From Oreohelix idahoensis (taxonomy: Eukaryota > Mollusca > Gastropoda > Stylommatophora > Oreohelicidae): a stretch of DNA of 64,000 bases. The position numbers and the translations under genes were made by a program. The DNA is taken from contig JAMPIV010014837.1 of assembly GCA_024509875.1 (NCBI GenBank), positions 124,001-188,000 on the forward strand. The letters are read 5' to 3'. Under the pieces are notes generated by a model. The model saw only the letters and a list, made by a program, of their open reading frames with translations. It had not been told where the DNA came from and did not search any database. Shown here in pieces: positions 1 to 10,866 of this stretch. Within the stretch, counting starts at the first letter, position 1. Every line of letters starts with the position of its first letter.

Positions 1-69
1 ATTGGTTAATATGATTCCCAGCGAGTGATAATTTTATTTCTTCTTTTTTTTTTTTTTTTTCTTTTAAAG

Positions 70-812
70 AGTGAAAGATGTAGATCAAATCAGCTTGGAG
101 AAGGAAGTTGTCTTAGCTCGACTGGCAGAAGCAGGGGATACCACCAGCATTCAGTCCATGCGCTTGCATCATCAGAATTCGTGTTCTGTTGACAAAGATG
201 AATCCCATGCACTGACACAGATAACACTTACTCAGCCTAAGCAGAAAATGAAAAAGAAAGATGGATGGTTTCGGTCATCTCTGAAGATTTGCTTTCCTAT
301 TGAGCATAAGGAAAAAGCTGGCAGTAAAAAAAAGAAGCTGTTTCACTTTGGTCTTTTGAAAGATCCATCATTTCTGATGTTCTGTATCAGCATAGGCTTG
401 TTTACATCTGCATTCAAAGCGGCATTCACATTCATTCCAGCTCTTGTCAAGTCTAAGAATTTGTCAGAGTCAGAAGCAGCTCTGGTGCTGTCCATTTGTG
501 GAGTATTTGACACGCTGGGACGTATCGTGTCTGGTTTAATTTTAGACAGGCCTCTCCTCCGGCCCTTCAGACCTCTGCTTTATAATTCATTTATTTTTGC
601 TATTTCTACCGTGTCATTTATTCTGCCATCTCTGACAAATTTTGTATCTTTGGTCATCATGTGTTCTTTGTATGGAACACTAACAGGCGCCTACATTTCC
701 CAGAAATCTGTTGTGCTAGTGGACATTTTGGGAATTGAGAACATGGCCAGCTCCTTTGGGTTGCTGATTTGTTTCCAGGCCATTGGGACGTGCTTTGGTC
801 CACCATTATCAG
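70..812 (+). CDS. SLC16-like monocarboxylate transporter, penultimate coding exon
   Basis: An exon of about 743 bases follows a long T-rich polypyrimidine tract and an AG near 69 (or 71), and ends at a GT donor at 813. The first ~85 residues are a charged, lysine-rich stretch like the cytosolic loop between TM6 and TM7 of the SLC16/MFS family. The rest gives hydrophobic helices fitting TM7-TM11, including DTLGRIVSGLILDRP, a match to the MFS loop between helices 8 and 9, and GPPLS at the exon end. The family moves monocarboxylates or related solutes with protons across membranes. The exon ends in phase 1, and the split glycine codon is completed at 5001, giving the family signature GPPLSGALRDAFG. 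Upstream exons lie outside the window, so substrate and exact paralogue cannot be told. The reading frame is intact. Confidence 0.85.
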
Positions 813-2767
813 GTAGGGATGCTTTGTTTGTAGCACAGTGCTGTAGTTACAAGTTTTGTTTGTGAGGTTTAGAGAGTATTTAGATCAGACTGGGATTGTC
901 AGATTTTAGTAGTTTCAATTCGGTTTTGATATTAATAATCCAGATCCTTTATGGGTAAATTAACTAACTCCATCAGTTGTCATCTAGATTTAACTCATTC
1001 TAAACCATGAGCCGTGTGATGTGCCAGATTGACCTTTACTTTTACCCACAGGAGCATGATATATGTCAAGTTTGAATGGAAAATTAGAAAAAAATCTGGC
1101 AATAAGCTGGTTTTTTTTAATCATTTCGTTACATCCAGAAAATGTGTGTGAACATTTGTGAATGAAAAAGAATGTCTGAAGCTGAAATTTTGTGCTTTAC
1201 ATCCTTTGCTAGCAATTCTATACATCTACTCAATGGCCGCATGGTATGCCCGCTTGATACAATTCTGAATTTGAATGAAAAATAAGTGGCCATAGGGTGT
1301 TCATATCATGTAAACACACCCTTTGGACCACATGTTTTGAATTGGGAGCGAAATCAGTTTATTCTGGTGCTTAATTTGTGCGTACTCTTATCAATCAGTG
1401 ACACTTTGAGGCTGTTTGTTTGCAAGTAGCGTAATCACATACATAACAGTCATAAACTATCAACGGATGAACTGCAATAGATTATTTCAGGAATGTGTAA
1501 GTGAAATTCCAGTTCAGAGAAAAGGAAACTAATTATGTCAATTGTCACTTAGTTTAATTCATTCATTCATAACCCTCTGCTCCCCAAGGAGCATAGGTCT
1601 TCAACAAACACATGCCAAGTCCTCTTGTCACGTGCCATCATCTCAAGTTCTTTCCATGTTCTCCTCTTCATTTTCACCTCTGTTTCCAGATCTCTTCTCC
1701 ATGTACTTCTTGGTCTACCTCTGCCTCTCTTGCCCTGGGGGTTCCAGAACAAGGACTACCTTGTAATGATATCAACAGGCCCACTGGAACTTGTCTAGTT
1801 CTTGTCATCAGTTCCACATTGGTAACCTTGTGATACCATTGTAATCCTTCTATTCTAAGCAAGCACCCATTTATGAAAGTCTGTAGCTTTTTGGTTATGT
1901 TCTCCATGTTTCAGAGCCACATAATAAAGTACTGACTTCACATTTGAGTTGAAGATTCTTATTTTCATGTTGGATCCGATTTCTCTTGATCTCCGTGTAT
2001 TTCACAAAGCAATGAAAGCTCCTCTTGCTTTTTGTATTCTTATTTTGATGTCACTGTTTGTCCCTCCAACTTTGTCTATATAGCTGCCAAGATATGTGTA
2101 TGTGTTTCTTTAAGTAATGATGTTTATCATTACTATTATCATTTCCTGCATTTATTCTCATTATTTTTGTCTTTTCCCTGTGTATTTTCAGACCCGATTG
2201 CTGTGACCTATCATCAAGTGTTTTTATTTTGTCATGAATCTGATTACGGTTATGGGACAGGAGAGCCAAGTCATCAGCAAAATCTAGGTCATCTAACTGT
2301 TTAGTCAGATTCCACTCTATTCCATTTCTGTTGTGTGTCGTCGATGTTTTCATAACACAGTCTATTGCTAGTAAGAAAAGAAATGGAGACAAGAGGCATC
2401 CCTTTCACACTCTCATTCTTATCCCAAACGATTCTGTAAGTTGTCCTTCATGAAGAACTTTGCATGTGATGTCTTCATAAGTTTTCTTTATTAAATTAAT
2501 GATCTTCAGGGGAACTCCATAGTGCCTCATCAATTTCCAAAGTGATTCTCTGTCTACACTGTCAAATGCCTTTTCATAGCCAACAAATCCAATGTATAGT
2601 GGTGAATTCCATTCCAGACTTTGTTCAACTATTATTCTCAAAGTGGCTATCTGGTCTGTACAGGATCTGTTTGGTCAAAAACCTGCTTGTTCATCTCTCA
2701 GTTTCTTGTCTGTGGACTCTTTTAATCTCTCGAAAATGATCCTAATTAATACTTTTCCTGGCACTGA

Positions 2768-2876
2768 TATTACAATGGATGGGTTATGAAAAAAAATCTA
2801 AAAAAGGTTATTCATCTTACGAAGACAAAGAAAACAGCCAAATTTGCTGCCACAAGGCCTTCATCAGGGAAAGGAA
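2768..2876 (-). mobile_element. Short unclassified repeat inserted in the RTE copy
   Basis: About 108 bases absent from the matching place in the other RTE copy (near 12140). On the minus strand it begins near a CCTGATGAAGGCCTTGTGGC motif and ends in T-rich sequence. A homologous stretch occurs at 48350-48440 on the plus strand, so it is a repeat family rather than a random insert. Sequences of this type are found in 3' ends of several retroelement classes; the class here is not determined. Confidence 0.55.
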
Positions 2877-3721
2877 TAGTAACATTATTCCTCTATAATT
2901 TGGGCACTCTTGTAAGTTTCCCTTTTTAGGCAGCTTAACCAGATATCCTTCCTTCCATTCTGCTGATATCTCTTCCCTTTCCCAGACTTAACCAAGTAAT
3001 TTATATAACATCTCTGTAGCCATGTCAATATCTGCTTTGATGGCCTCTGCTGGAATGCCATCTGGTCCAGCTGCTTTTCCATCTCTTAGTTCTGCTTTCC
3101 ATTTTTTGGTGTCTTTTATCTTAATGATGGTTTCTGTTGTTATCCATGCTTTTTGTTGTCGTTCCCTTTTCCCCAGTATTTTTTCACATGTCTTATTTCA
3201 TACAGTTTTGATTTGCTGCCAGTGGTCTTCTGTATTCTCTACATCTTCCAGCTGTTGGAGCACTTGGAATTTGTTGGATATTGTGACCGCAAATTTGCCT
3301 TTGTTTCTTGATTTCTTAGATGTCCTACATTAAATTGTTGCCTATAATTTTGCATTGTTGCATATCTCTTGAGTTTCATCTTTACTTTGGCTGTCAGAAG
3401 ATGGTGATCTGATGCCATATCTGCTCCTCTATATACCTTTACATCCTGCAGTGATGATCTAAACTTCTTGTTTATGCATATATGATCAATCTGATTTTCT
3501 GTTCTAGGGTCTGGTCATATCCGTGTTGCCTTGTGTATTCTCTTATGTGGAAACATGCTTCCTCCTATAGCCAGTTAATTTGAAGCACAGAAGTTTGTGA
3601 ATAGTTCCCCATTTTCATGCATTATTCCTAGCCCATGTTTTCTTCAAAGCCGGTGTTGACTGTACCTATCTTTGCATTCATGTCACCCATCAAAATTGTG
3701 ATGTCTCTTCTTTTTATTTTC

Positions 3722-3883
3722 TCCATTTTTTATTTTTTTATCGTACGCCCACTATTACTCAAGGGGAAATCTCAGGTTAGTATGTCTAAAAGTGAGACTG
3801 ATTTTACATGAGAATCCTATTTTCCCTCTATGCTGACAGGTGTTCCCTCGCCATCAGGCAGATACTCACCATCTTTGGAGGGA
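3722..3883 (-). mobile_element. 5'-truncated SINE, same family as the copy at 52325-52668
   Basis: A segment missing from the other RTE copy. Read on the minus strand it matches the 3' part of the SINE at 52325-52668: GAGTATCTGCCTGA, GGCGAGGGA, AACCTGAGATTT, and a final GTACGA followed by A-rich sequence. The tRNA-like head is absent. Flanks resemble an 11-base imperfect duplication, ATTTTCTCCAT on one side and ATTTTATCCAT on the other. Confidence 0.65.
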
Positions 3884-4234
3884 TTTTATCCATAATATCT
3901 TGCAGTCTAGTATAAAATGCTTCTTTCACGACTCTCTTTGTCATTGGTTGGTGCATAACATTGGATGACATTTACATTTATTTTCTTTTTAGCTGTTATT
4001 ATTCTGGGTCCCCCAGCTTCCCATCCAATGAGTGCTGTCTGTGCTTCTTTAGATAACATAACAGCTACCCCTTCACTGTGGTGTGAACTTTCATTTTCAT
4101 GTCCTGAGGACAACACCAAGTCACCTGTGCTGAGTTTCTTCCTGTCTACCCCCTTTGTTTCACACAGTTCCAGGACAACGATCTTATATTCCCTCATTTC
4201 TGCTGCTACCTGTGCCATATTCCCTTGTTCGTTC

Positions 4235-4545
4235 TTCTTCTTCTTCTTCCTCGTTCATCCTGAAAAGGGCGTTGGTTGCGTTGTGTCCATTTACAGCGAA
4301 GCTGCGATAATTTAGCCTTTCGGCCAACACATCCAACTTCAGCATGGCATATTTTGGGACCGGGTTAGCCTTCTCACTTCGATCCCTAACTCTCTCAGCC
4401 AGACTGCAGTGATGCAGCCTGTTTCCAGGACCACCACTTGGAGGTTGAGTAGGGTCTTGGTCAGCTCTGGTTCACTGACCCTGACGCAAGCAGTCAAGCT
4501 ATGGGTTACTGACTGTATTTACCACTGTTCGTGCGTCTTCAGTCC
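4235..4545 (-). mobile_element. Unclassified retroposon insertion with 13-bp target duplication
   Basis: A 311-bp insert absent from the RTE copy at 13.75 kb. It is bounded by perfect 13-base repeats CCCTTGTTCGTTC at 4222-4234 and 4546-4558. On the minus strand it ends in a GAA-repeat tail (seen as CTTCTTCTTC at 4235), so it was copied in by target-primed reverse transcription. I see no clear A and B boxes, so it could be a SINE, a truncated LINE piece or a processed transcript fragment. Confidence 0.7.
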
Positions 4546-5000
4546 CCCTTGTTCGTTCAATGTCCGAACATTCCAGGTGCCCAATCTGGAGGTTTTCCTA
4601 GAAGAAAGAAGGTTAGTCAGTAACACAGACTCCTTTTGGCTTTCTCTGTGTTGCATCATACGCCTCCCTGCGAGAGGACCTTCCCCTGTCTTGGATGGCT
4701 GTGTTTTATTTTCCTTAATTGACTTGTCCATGTTTGTTGAAGTTTTTGTGGTTTAACATTTTTTTAACAGGATGGAGTAACCAGCCCCATGCCCAACCCT
4801 CCTTAGTCATTTTCTACAACATGCACTTAATAAAAGTTGAATTAATTATGTGAGTTGTCATCTAGTTTAATACAAGTTGAATGAATTCTGTCAGTTGTCA
4901 TATAGTTTAACAGTGGTTAATCCACTATTCTTAGTTCCACAGGCTCTGTCAGAGATGTTTATTTGATGACTGACAATTTTTATAATTCTCGATTCCACAG

Positions 5001-5155
5001 GAGCTCTTAGAGATGCATTTGGTGGCTTTGATGAGGCCTTTTACCTAGGTGGTTGTTTCATGGTCCTAGCAGGCCTGCTAATGGTTGCTAGTAACATCTT
5101 TCTAAAGATCAAGAAACGCAAGCAAAAATCAAATGTTCAGACGTCCACAAGCTGA
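5001..5155 (+). CDS. SLC16-like transporter, terminal coding exon
   Basis: The exon starts directly after the acceptor CACAG at 4996-5000 and runs to a TGA at 5153-5155. Its first two bases complete the glycine codon left open at 812. The product reads GALRDAFGGFDEAFYLGGCF, then a hydrophobic segment that fits TM12, then a short basic tail (KIKKRKQK) facing the cytosol. This is the normal C-terminal layout of SLC16 proteins. The intron (813-5000) is about 4.2 kb, most of which is an antisense LINE. The phase match and family signature across the junction make the splice convincing without cDNA. Confidence 0.85.
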
Positions 5156-5929
5156 TAACAGAATTGCAAGAAATTAATTACGATTATACTAATTTGTCAA
5201 ATGTACAAAAAACTGATGGAATACGCTAACTAGAAACTGTGTTACTACTTGGATACAGAGTCATATGATGGCTGCTGCAAGACTGAATTTAACACAGAAT
5301 TTTTTGTTAACACTGAATTTAACAATACAGATTGGCCATTATCATTGTGTCAGTGGGTAGATTAAAATGTGATAACTTTTAAGTATGTAAAAATGTAATG
5401 ATTATATTAACCTGACATTGCAATGCTGACTGAACCTTGCGTACACAGAATTTAAAATTTCAGGATGGGCAGGTTTTCATACACATGACAGTGCTACAAC
5501 CAGACAGTTTCTTGTGGGAGGAAAAAAAAAATGAAAACAAAATTGTCAGTGGTTTTCATTTCATTCAGCTTTTCTCTCTCTCTCCTTCTTTGTTAGCTCC
5601 CTAGGGAAGACAACTCTTCTGTTAGTTCGTACCAAGCCCCTCTGTTAGTTCGTACCAAGCCCCTCCTGTCTTCCACCATCTATTCAAGATCTTTCCATGC
5701 CATCTTTGTCCTTCCCATATCTCTTTCCAGTTCTGTTCTTCATTTATTTCAGAACACCCCCCTTTTCACTGTGATGACCGCGGGAAAAAGAAAAACCCCA
5801 TAGTGATGTTAGTTTCCTCATTTTATGTCCTATTTACCATCTATGCCCCCCCAATTTTTTTCCATTCCACCAGCTCTTATCCAGCCTTCTTTCTACCAGC
5901 TCCACACTGGCCCCTACACACCATTCCAC
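5156..5929. other. Transporter 3' UTR and downstream spacer
   Basis: AT-rich sequence following the transporter stop. No canonical AATAAA was picked out with confidence. A CT-rich stretch near 5570-5600 is followed by a short tandem duplication around 5617-5660. Nothing coding is evident. Confidence 0.4.
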
Positions 5930-6400
5930 TGTCTCTGTCCAGCCATCTTTCTGCCAGCTCTACACTATGATCCCCACTATCTCTGACCAACCATGTTTCC
6001 CCCATCTCTACACTATGATCCCCACTATCTCTGACCAACCATGTTTCCACCAGCTCTACACTATGATCCCCTCTATCTCTGACCAACCATATTTCCCCCA
6101 TCTCTACACTATGATCCCCACTATCTCTGACCAACCATGTTTCCACCAGCTCTACACTATGATCCCCTCTATCTCTGACCAACCATATTTCCCCCATCTC
6201 TACACTATGATCCCCACTATCTCTGACCAACCATGTTTCCCCCATCTCTACACTATGATCCCCTCTATCTCTGACCAACCATATTTCCCCCATCTCTACA
6301 CTATGATTCCCACTATCTCTGACCAACCATGTTTCCACCAGCTGTACACTATGATACCCACTGTCTCTCCGGCCATCTTTCTACCAGCTCTAAACTGGTC
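5930..6400 (+). repeat. 48-bp minisatellite, about 8-9 units
   Basis: Tandem units built on ACACTATGATCCCCACTATC followed by TCTGACCAACCATGTTTCC. The unit is 48 bases (16 codons), so several frames stay open on both strands. Two unit variants alternate (CCCCATCTCT and CACCAGCTCT ends). Edge units at both ends are more diverged, as expected of an array growing from its centre. The open frames through it are artefacts. Confidence 0.9.
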
Positions 6401-6419
6401 CCCACACACCATTCCAGAT

Positions 6420-8724
6420 AGAAAAGTTTACAACCACATGGCTGGTTGTCATGTTTGTGGTTTGTTATATTTTATAGCCACACAGTTTGACTGCCTTGAT
6501 ACTTCAGCTGAAATTCCTTATTTTTATGTGTGCTGAACTTTGACACAGATATTTCCAGATATATTGAAAGCCCCTCTTGCCTCCCTAACTCCACTATGAT
6601 ATCATTGTCTGCTACTCCTTTGCAGCATCCAGCCCTTACTTAATGTTAAATCACTTACAGACATAGCCAGCAGACTAACTACAAATACTAGGAGAAAAAG
6701 TGGCAAAGTTCTGTAATTATAGAAATATGAAAGCCAGCTTTAGTTGTATTAGTCATGAGAAGCAGTTGAAAAAAAACTCTCAACATCAGAAGAAAAAAAT
6801 TGTGGCAAAAGAGTAAATGAAGACACATAGAGTAGGTCAGGGAAACTTGACCTGGTAACATGAGGGAAGTCGATAGCAATAAATGTGATGGAAGTCATCA
6901 AGGGCCAAGATCTGTCAAGAGAAATGATCATCTAGTTTGTCATCATGCACATGATGATGATAATCAAACCTTGGTAAGATGAAACTGTACTGTGGCTAGT
7001 TTTGTTATCCGTGTGTAATGCTCAAAAGCCAATCAGAAACCATTGTTTAAACAAGAAATTGTGGTAAACAGGAACCAGTTATCATTTCAAACTTGCAACT
7101 TATCTTTTTTTTTTTAGCATAGATTTTTCATTTATTTTAACTTTGTTTTCTGAGCACACTGATGTTGAACACTTTGAGTCCCTAGCCTTTACAAACCCTA
7201 GTTCACTATTAACATGTAACTTTAATTATTGATGTGTTATTTACCCTCCCAGACCTTGCATAAGATACTTGATGTCAGGGAAAATTCCTTGGCCATTTAG
7301 CCAATCAGAAATTCTTAAAATGGTGCATTCTATAAATAGCACTTTTAAAATAGCCTATGAGATTTCCCTCAGTTTGACAGTAATTAGTCAGTGAAAAGCT
7401 AGTTTAAAATCTCCCAATTTGTAGTGACTTGTCGGTGAAGCATATTGCTACAGGATGAAGCATGGCTCAGAATGTTGTGAACAGTTGGAAAATCCTTCAG
7501 TTTTGATAAGGACAGGTCATCAGGAGAGTTTTATGACTGAAATTGAAGTAGAAGGGAGTGAAGCCTAAAGAAATATTGGTGCCAGCTGTGATAATGGTGG
7601 CCAAAACTTGCTAGTTTATGGAGAGATGGTCGGAGAAATCTTTCTAGCAAAACTAAAGTATTAAAAAAAAAAAAAACAAGTAAGTTTTACAGACCAAAAA
7701 GAAAATCTTGAGCAGTTTATAAATACATTGTCAAAATTCTTTTAGCCATATTTTCAGCACACTGTTTCTCTGCAGTTCTTGTGCTGTCTGATGAGTTTAT
7801 CCTTAAATCTTGTTACTACGGTTACCATCTTGAAAACAAAGTTCAGGAATAGAATGGAGAACCAAGATCATTTTTTTTCAATAAATAGAAAACGTCTGAA
7901 AGCAACAAAAAAATTGCACTTCAAATGAATTTTGACAGATCATATTTATCTGGATATTTGACTGACAAGTTGTGGACACACATTTTAATTTATTTGTTTG
8001 AGCCCTCTTTGCAGAAATTTGTTTGCTCTTATGGAGTTGGACATTGTAGATATACTTGGCTTCTGTGACTCATTTGTTAATGACATGAGTCTTAAAGGGT
8101 TAAAAATACTTCTAGACTAATAACTATTAATAGCAACAACAGAAATTGCTTAAACGGACAGAGATTGTCAGCACTTGATGGAGAGATAACATAAAACACT
8201 AGAAAATCATAACATTTTTATTTCATGCTTACAATTTTACTCTGATTTATGACATTCCATCACTGCAGAACCACATCAACTGCTTGTTGTTGATAGAGTT
8301 ATAATTTGATCATGCTCAGTCAGTAGCTGGTAAGATTGTTTTCACTTACCCTTGCAAGTTGTGTCAACGCTTTAAGTCACATGTTTGTGATTCCATATTT
8401 TATTGTGATTGTACAATCATTTTTTTTATTGTTGTTTTATAACTGTCATGATTTGATGAGAATCAGATTTTACTTGGTTTTAATCTATTGCATCAGTTTG
8501 TATTTGAATGATGTCTAGCCAGAGTTTGAAAAGGGAAATTATTATGTTAAATGAAAGTCAAGCATTGAACTTACTCACAAAATTGAGTCTGACACATCAC
8601 AGTCTGCGCCTTTCTGAAGGAAAGAGATTTCAAAGACTTTTTCAAGTCACAGTTTATGTGACAACCTACAGTATTATTGTACACCATTGTTTTCTGCATG
8701 ATTAGTCATATATTTTTATCACTG
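6420..8724. other. Spacer without recognisable genes
   Basis: AT-rich DNA with many short open frames of no recognisable family, short A and T runs (for example near 7110 and 7663), and no convincing exon or repeat by eye. Confidence 0.4.
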
Positions 8725-9207
8725 CATACATGCCAACCCCTATTGATGAAAAACCTGTACGAAAGATCCAAACAACTATTCAAAGACACACACAAAAAAC
8801 ATACAGAGACTGAAAAAAAATCAGATGACTTTTAATTCGTGTTAAAATATTTTCAATCAGAGCCAGCCGCATTATAATTGAGACCTACACCCTTTGCCTT
8901 TTAAAGTTAAGTCTTCACTTGTTTTAAAACCTTAACAACAAGTGTCTGAGTTTATTTAACACTGTAAAACGCAAGCTCTCACATCAATTGAAAAAGGCTG
9001 CTTGATTTTATTGGCTGATTTTTTTATTCACATGACCTATCATCTCAGAACGTGAGTATCGGCTAAGGTGTGGCCCACTAGCGGATTGAATATTTATATA
9101 ATTAGACATAAAACTTGAAAAGAAAGTATGTACAGCTGTACAAATCTGTAAACAAACAAAAAAAACCTGTACATAGTATTGGTAACCTGTACTAGTTGGC
9201 ATGTATG
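8725..9207. mobile_element. Putative small MITE with 13-bp inverted termini
   Basis: CATACATGCCAAC at 8725-8737 is matched by its exact inverse GTTGGCATGTATG at 9195-9207. CCTGTAC motifs lie just inside both ends. The 483-bp interior has no coding capacity. No clean target duplication is visible, so the superfamily is open and the call rests on the terminal repeats. Confidence 0.5.
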
Positions 9208-10194
9208 GCATTGCCTACCAAATAGCCATAATCTACGAGTATCACTGTCATGAAATAGATGGCCCATATCAAGTTTCAGTCATTGCTGACTTTGTTGACA
9301 AATACCAATGCTGTCAAACTACATCTCTTATGGATCCAGCATTCTTGGAGAACATGTTGTGTGAGTGGTTGCATGTGACCAGTTCTCAGCTGGAAAATAT
9401 AATCTCATCTCTTCTTGCTATTGAGATTTGTTTGCTTCTGCTTTATATGATTTTTTTTCTTTTTCTGTCCACTTGTCATTAAAACTATATTTAATTATTG
9501 CCTTCATCTCTTGATATGTTGCTCTGTTTCTAGACTACCTTTTGTTTCCTCTAGCCAAGTTAACTTTTAACTGGGTCAGGGATAAAAAAGACTGACAAAA
9601 AAAAAAAACCACATTGTCGTACAGAGCAGATGTAAATTCTGAGAAAACACTTTTAAAAAATAATGTCTTTTGTGGCAATATTCATTGAATGTTTTAATGA
9701 TAACTTCAAGTCACACAGCATCAATTTTTTGATGGCTTCTGGTGAAAAAACCTTATATTAAGGTTATAAAAATGCCATGCTTCATTATTTCTTTTTAGGC
9801 TTCATTATTTTTTTCTAAGGCGGAATAGCTGAATTTGTGTTCAGACATGACTTATAATTCAAGAATAATTTATTATTCACACGTCTTATCTGTTACCTTT
9901 GTGCATTCCTAATCTGTAACTTTTTTTTTTTTAATTTACAATGTATAATAATGAAATTATCTCCCCTGTATTAGTCTTCTGGTGTGTAGTTTACAATGAG
10001 TCCATGGCCAGTCTGCAAAGGTGGCAATACTTTGAGACATTCTGTTCTTGTTTATTGTATTTATCTGATACTTACACAAGATTTTTATGAATTGTTGCTG
10101 AGTATTCCTGCTCATGTTTTATTCAAATGTAATTTACTCATATTGTAGGATACACATGTTACTGTATAAATGTTTTCTTCATATATGTTTCTGA
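9208..10194. other. Spacer without recognisable genes
   Basis: AT-rich sequence with short homopolymer runs (A run near 9600, T run near 9920). A 93-residue open frame at 9201-9482 has no family resemblance I can name. Confidence 0.35.
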
Positions 10195-10562
10195 CTATGG
10201 GAATGCGCCCCTGGGGTGACATCCTCAGCTGCCTATTTTCCCGGCGCTCTTCTCGGTGTCCTCTCCCCTCCCCCCACCACGAGAGCTTCCCCTCACCCTA
10301 TCCAAAGTGATGCTGGAGATAGCATTGCCACTTGGTGAGATCAGCAGCCCCATCCTCCCAGGTTGCTGGACCCCCATGTCCAGTGCCCTCATGTCTCTCT
10401 TGCACACACCTCAGCTGCAGGTGCCCAACTGTTCCCTTGCCATCTGCTAGCAGTTCCGCAGACGACATCTCTCAGGATGCAACCATCCTCCATGCAGCAG
10501 ACATGGCCAAGCCAGTGCAGCCTGCACTACCCAAGCAGTGCGCACATGCTCTGTAGGCCAGC
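10195..10562 (-). mobile_element. LINE 3'-end fragment (family F)
   Basis: A GC-rich island in AT-rich DNA. On the minus strand it encodes a degraded LINE C-terminus: a GHVCRMEDG motif, a GRP-like region, VCARET, then TWEDGAADLTKW, the usual W-D-D-W ending of many animal LINE polyproteins. Frameshifts and stops interrupt it. The same region of a related copy lies at 49681-50290. Confidence 0.7.
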
Positions 10563-10866
10563 ACATAACAACACCCAGACATCTATCAGTTTGTCCTTCC
10601 ACGAAATACACACAAACAAATTATAAAAAATCATAAATAACATTTTTTTTATATCACTATGGACTTATATTTTACTTGTTATAAGCCAACATCTTCATGT
10701 CTGTATTGAAGATACTGAAAAGTTACAAGCAAACAATTGATTATTATTGCCCATACTTGCCAAATTCCATATCACAAACCTCTCACAGAGCATATGCTCT
10801 TGCATTCAAGGCAAAAACATAAGCATTGCTAAAAAATGGTAAAATCAATTAAAATTTGTGTTATCA

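Larger units (their letters stand above)
1560..4827 (-). mobile_element. RTE-like non-LTR retrotransposon, decayed copy in the transporter intron
   Basis: Base-by-base similar to the better copy at 10867-14092, in the same orientation, antisense to the host gene. The 3' end lies at 1560 with an ATTC repeat (ATGA repeat on the element strand), and the 5' end near 4827 is cut short relative to the other copy. Recognisable pieces are the endonuclease start (GTWNVRTLNEQ, about 4560), the RT block around YIGFVGYEKAFDSVD (2405-2641), FADDLALLSH (about 2270) and the C-terminal GKRGRGRPRSTWRR (about 1720). Many stops and indels make it inactive. Three extra insertions interrupt it, near 2768-2876, 3722-3883 and 4235-4545. 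A ~28-bp sequence at 1530-1558 recurs in altered form at 4848-4876, either a long target duplication or a pre-existing host repeat. Confidence 0.88.

Noticed and set aside
5570..5770. Possible LINE 3' end in the CT-rich stretch
   Set aside because: Only compositional resemblance; no coding motif could be read on the minus strand.
5877..6536. Open frames on both strands with 16-residue periodicity
   Set aside because: Result of a 48-bp repeat unit.
9201..9482. 93-codon plus-strand frame as a small secreted or membrane protein
   Set aside because: No signal peptide at the start, begins inside a MITE end, and no splice or promoter context.
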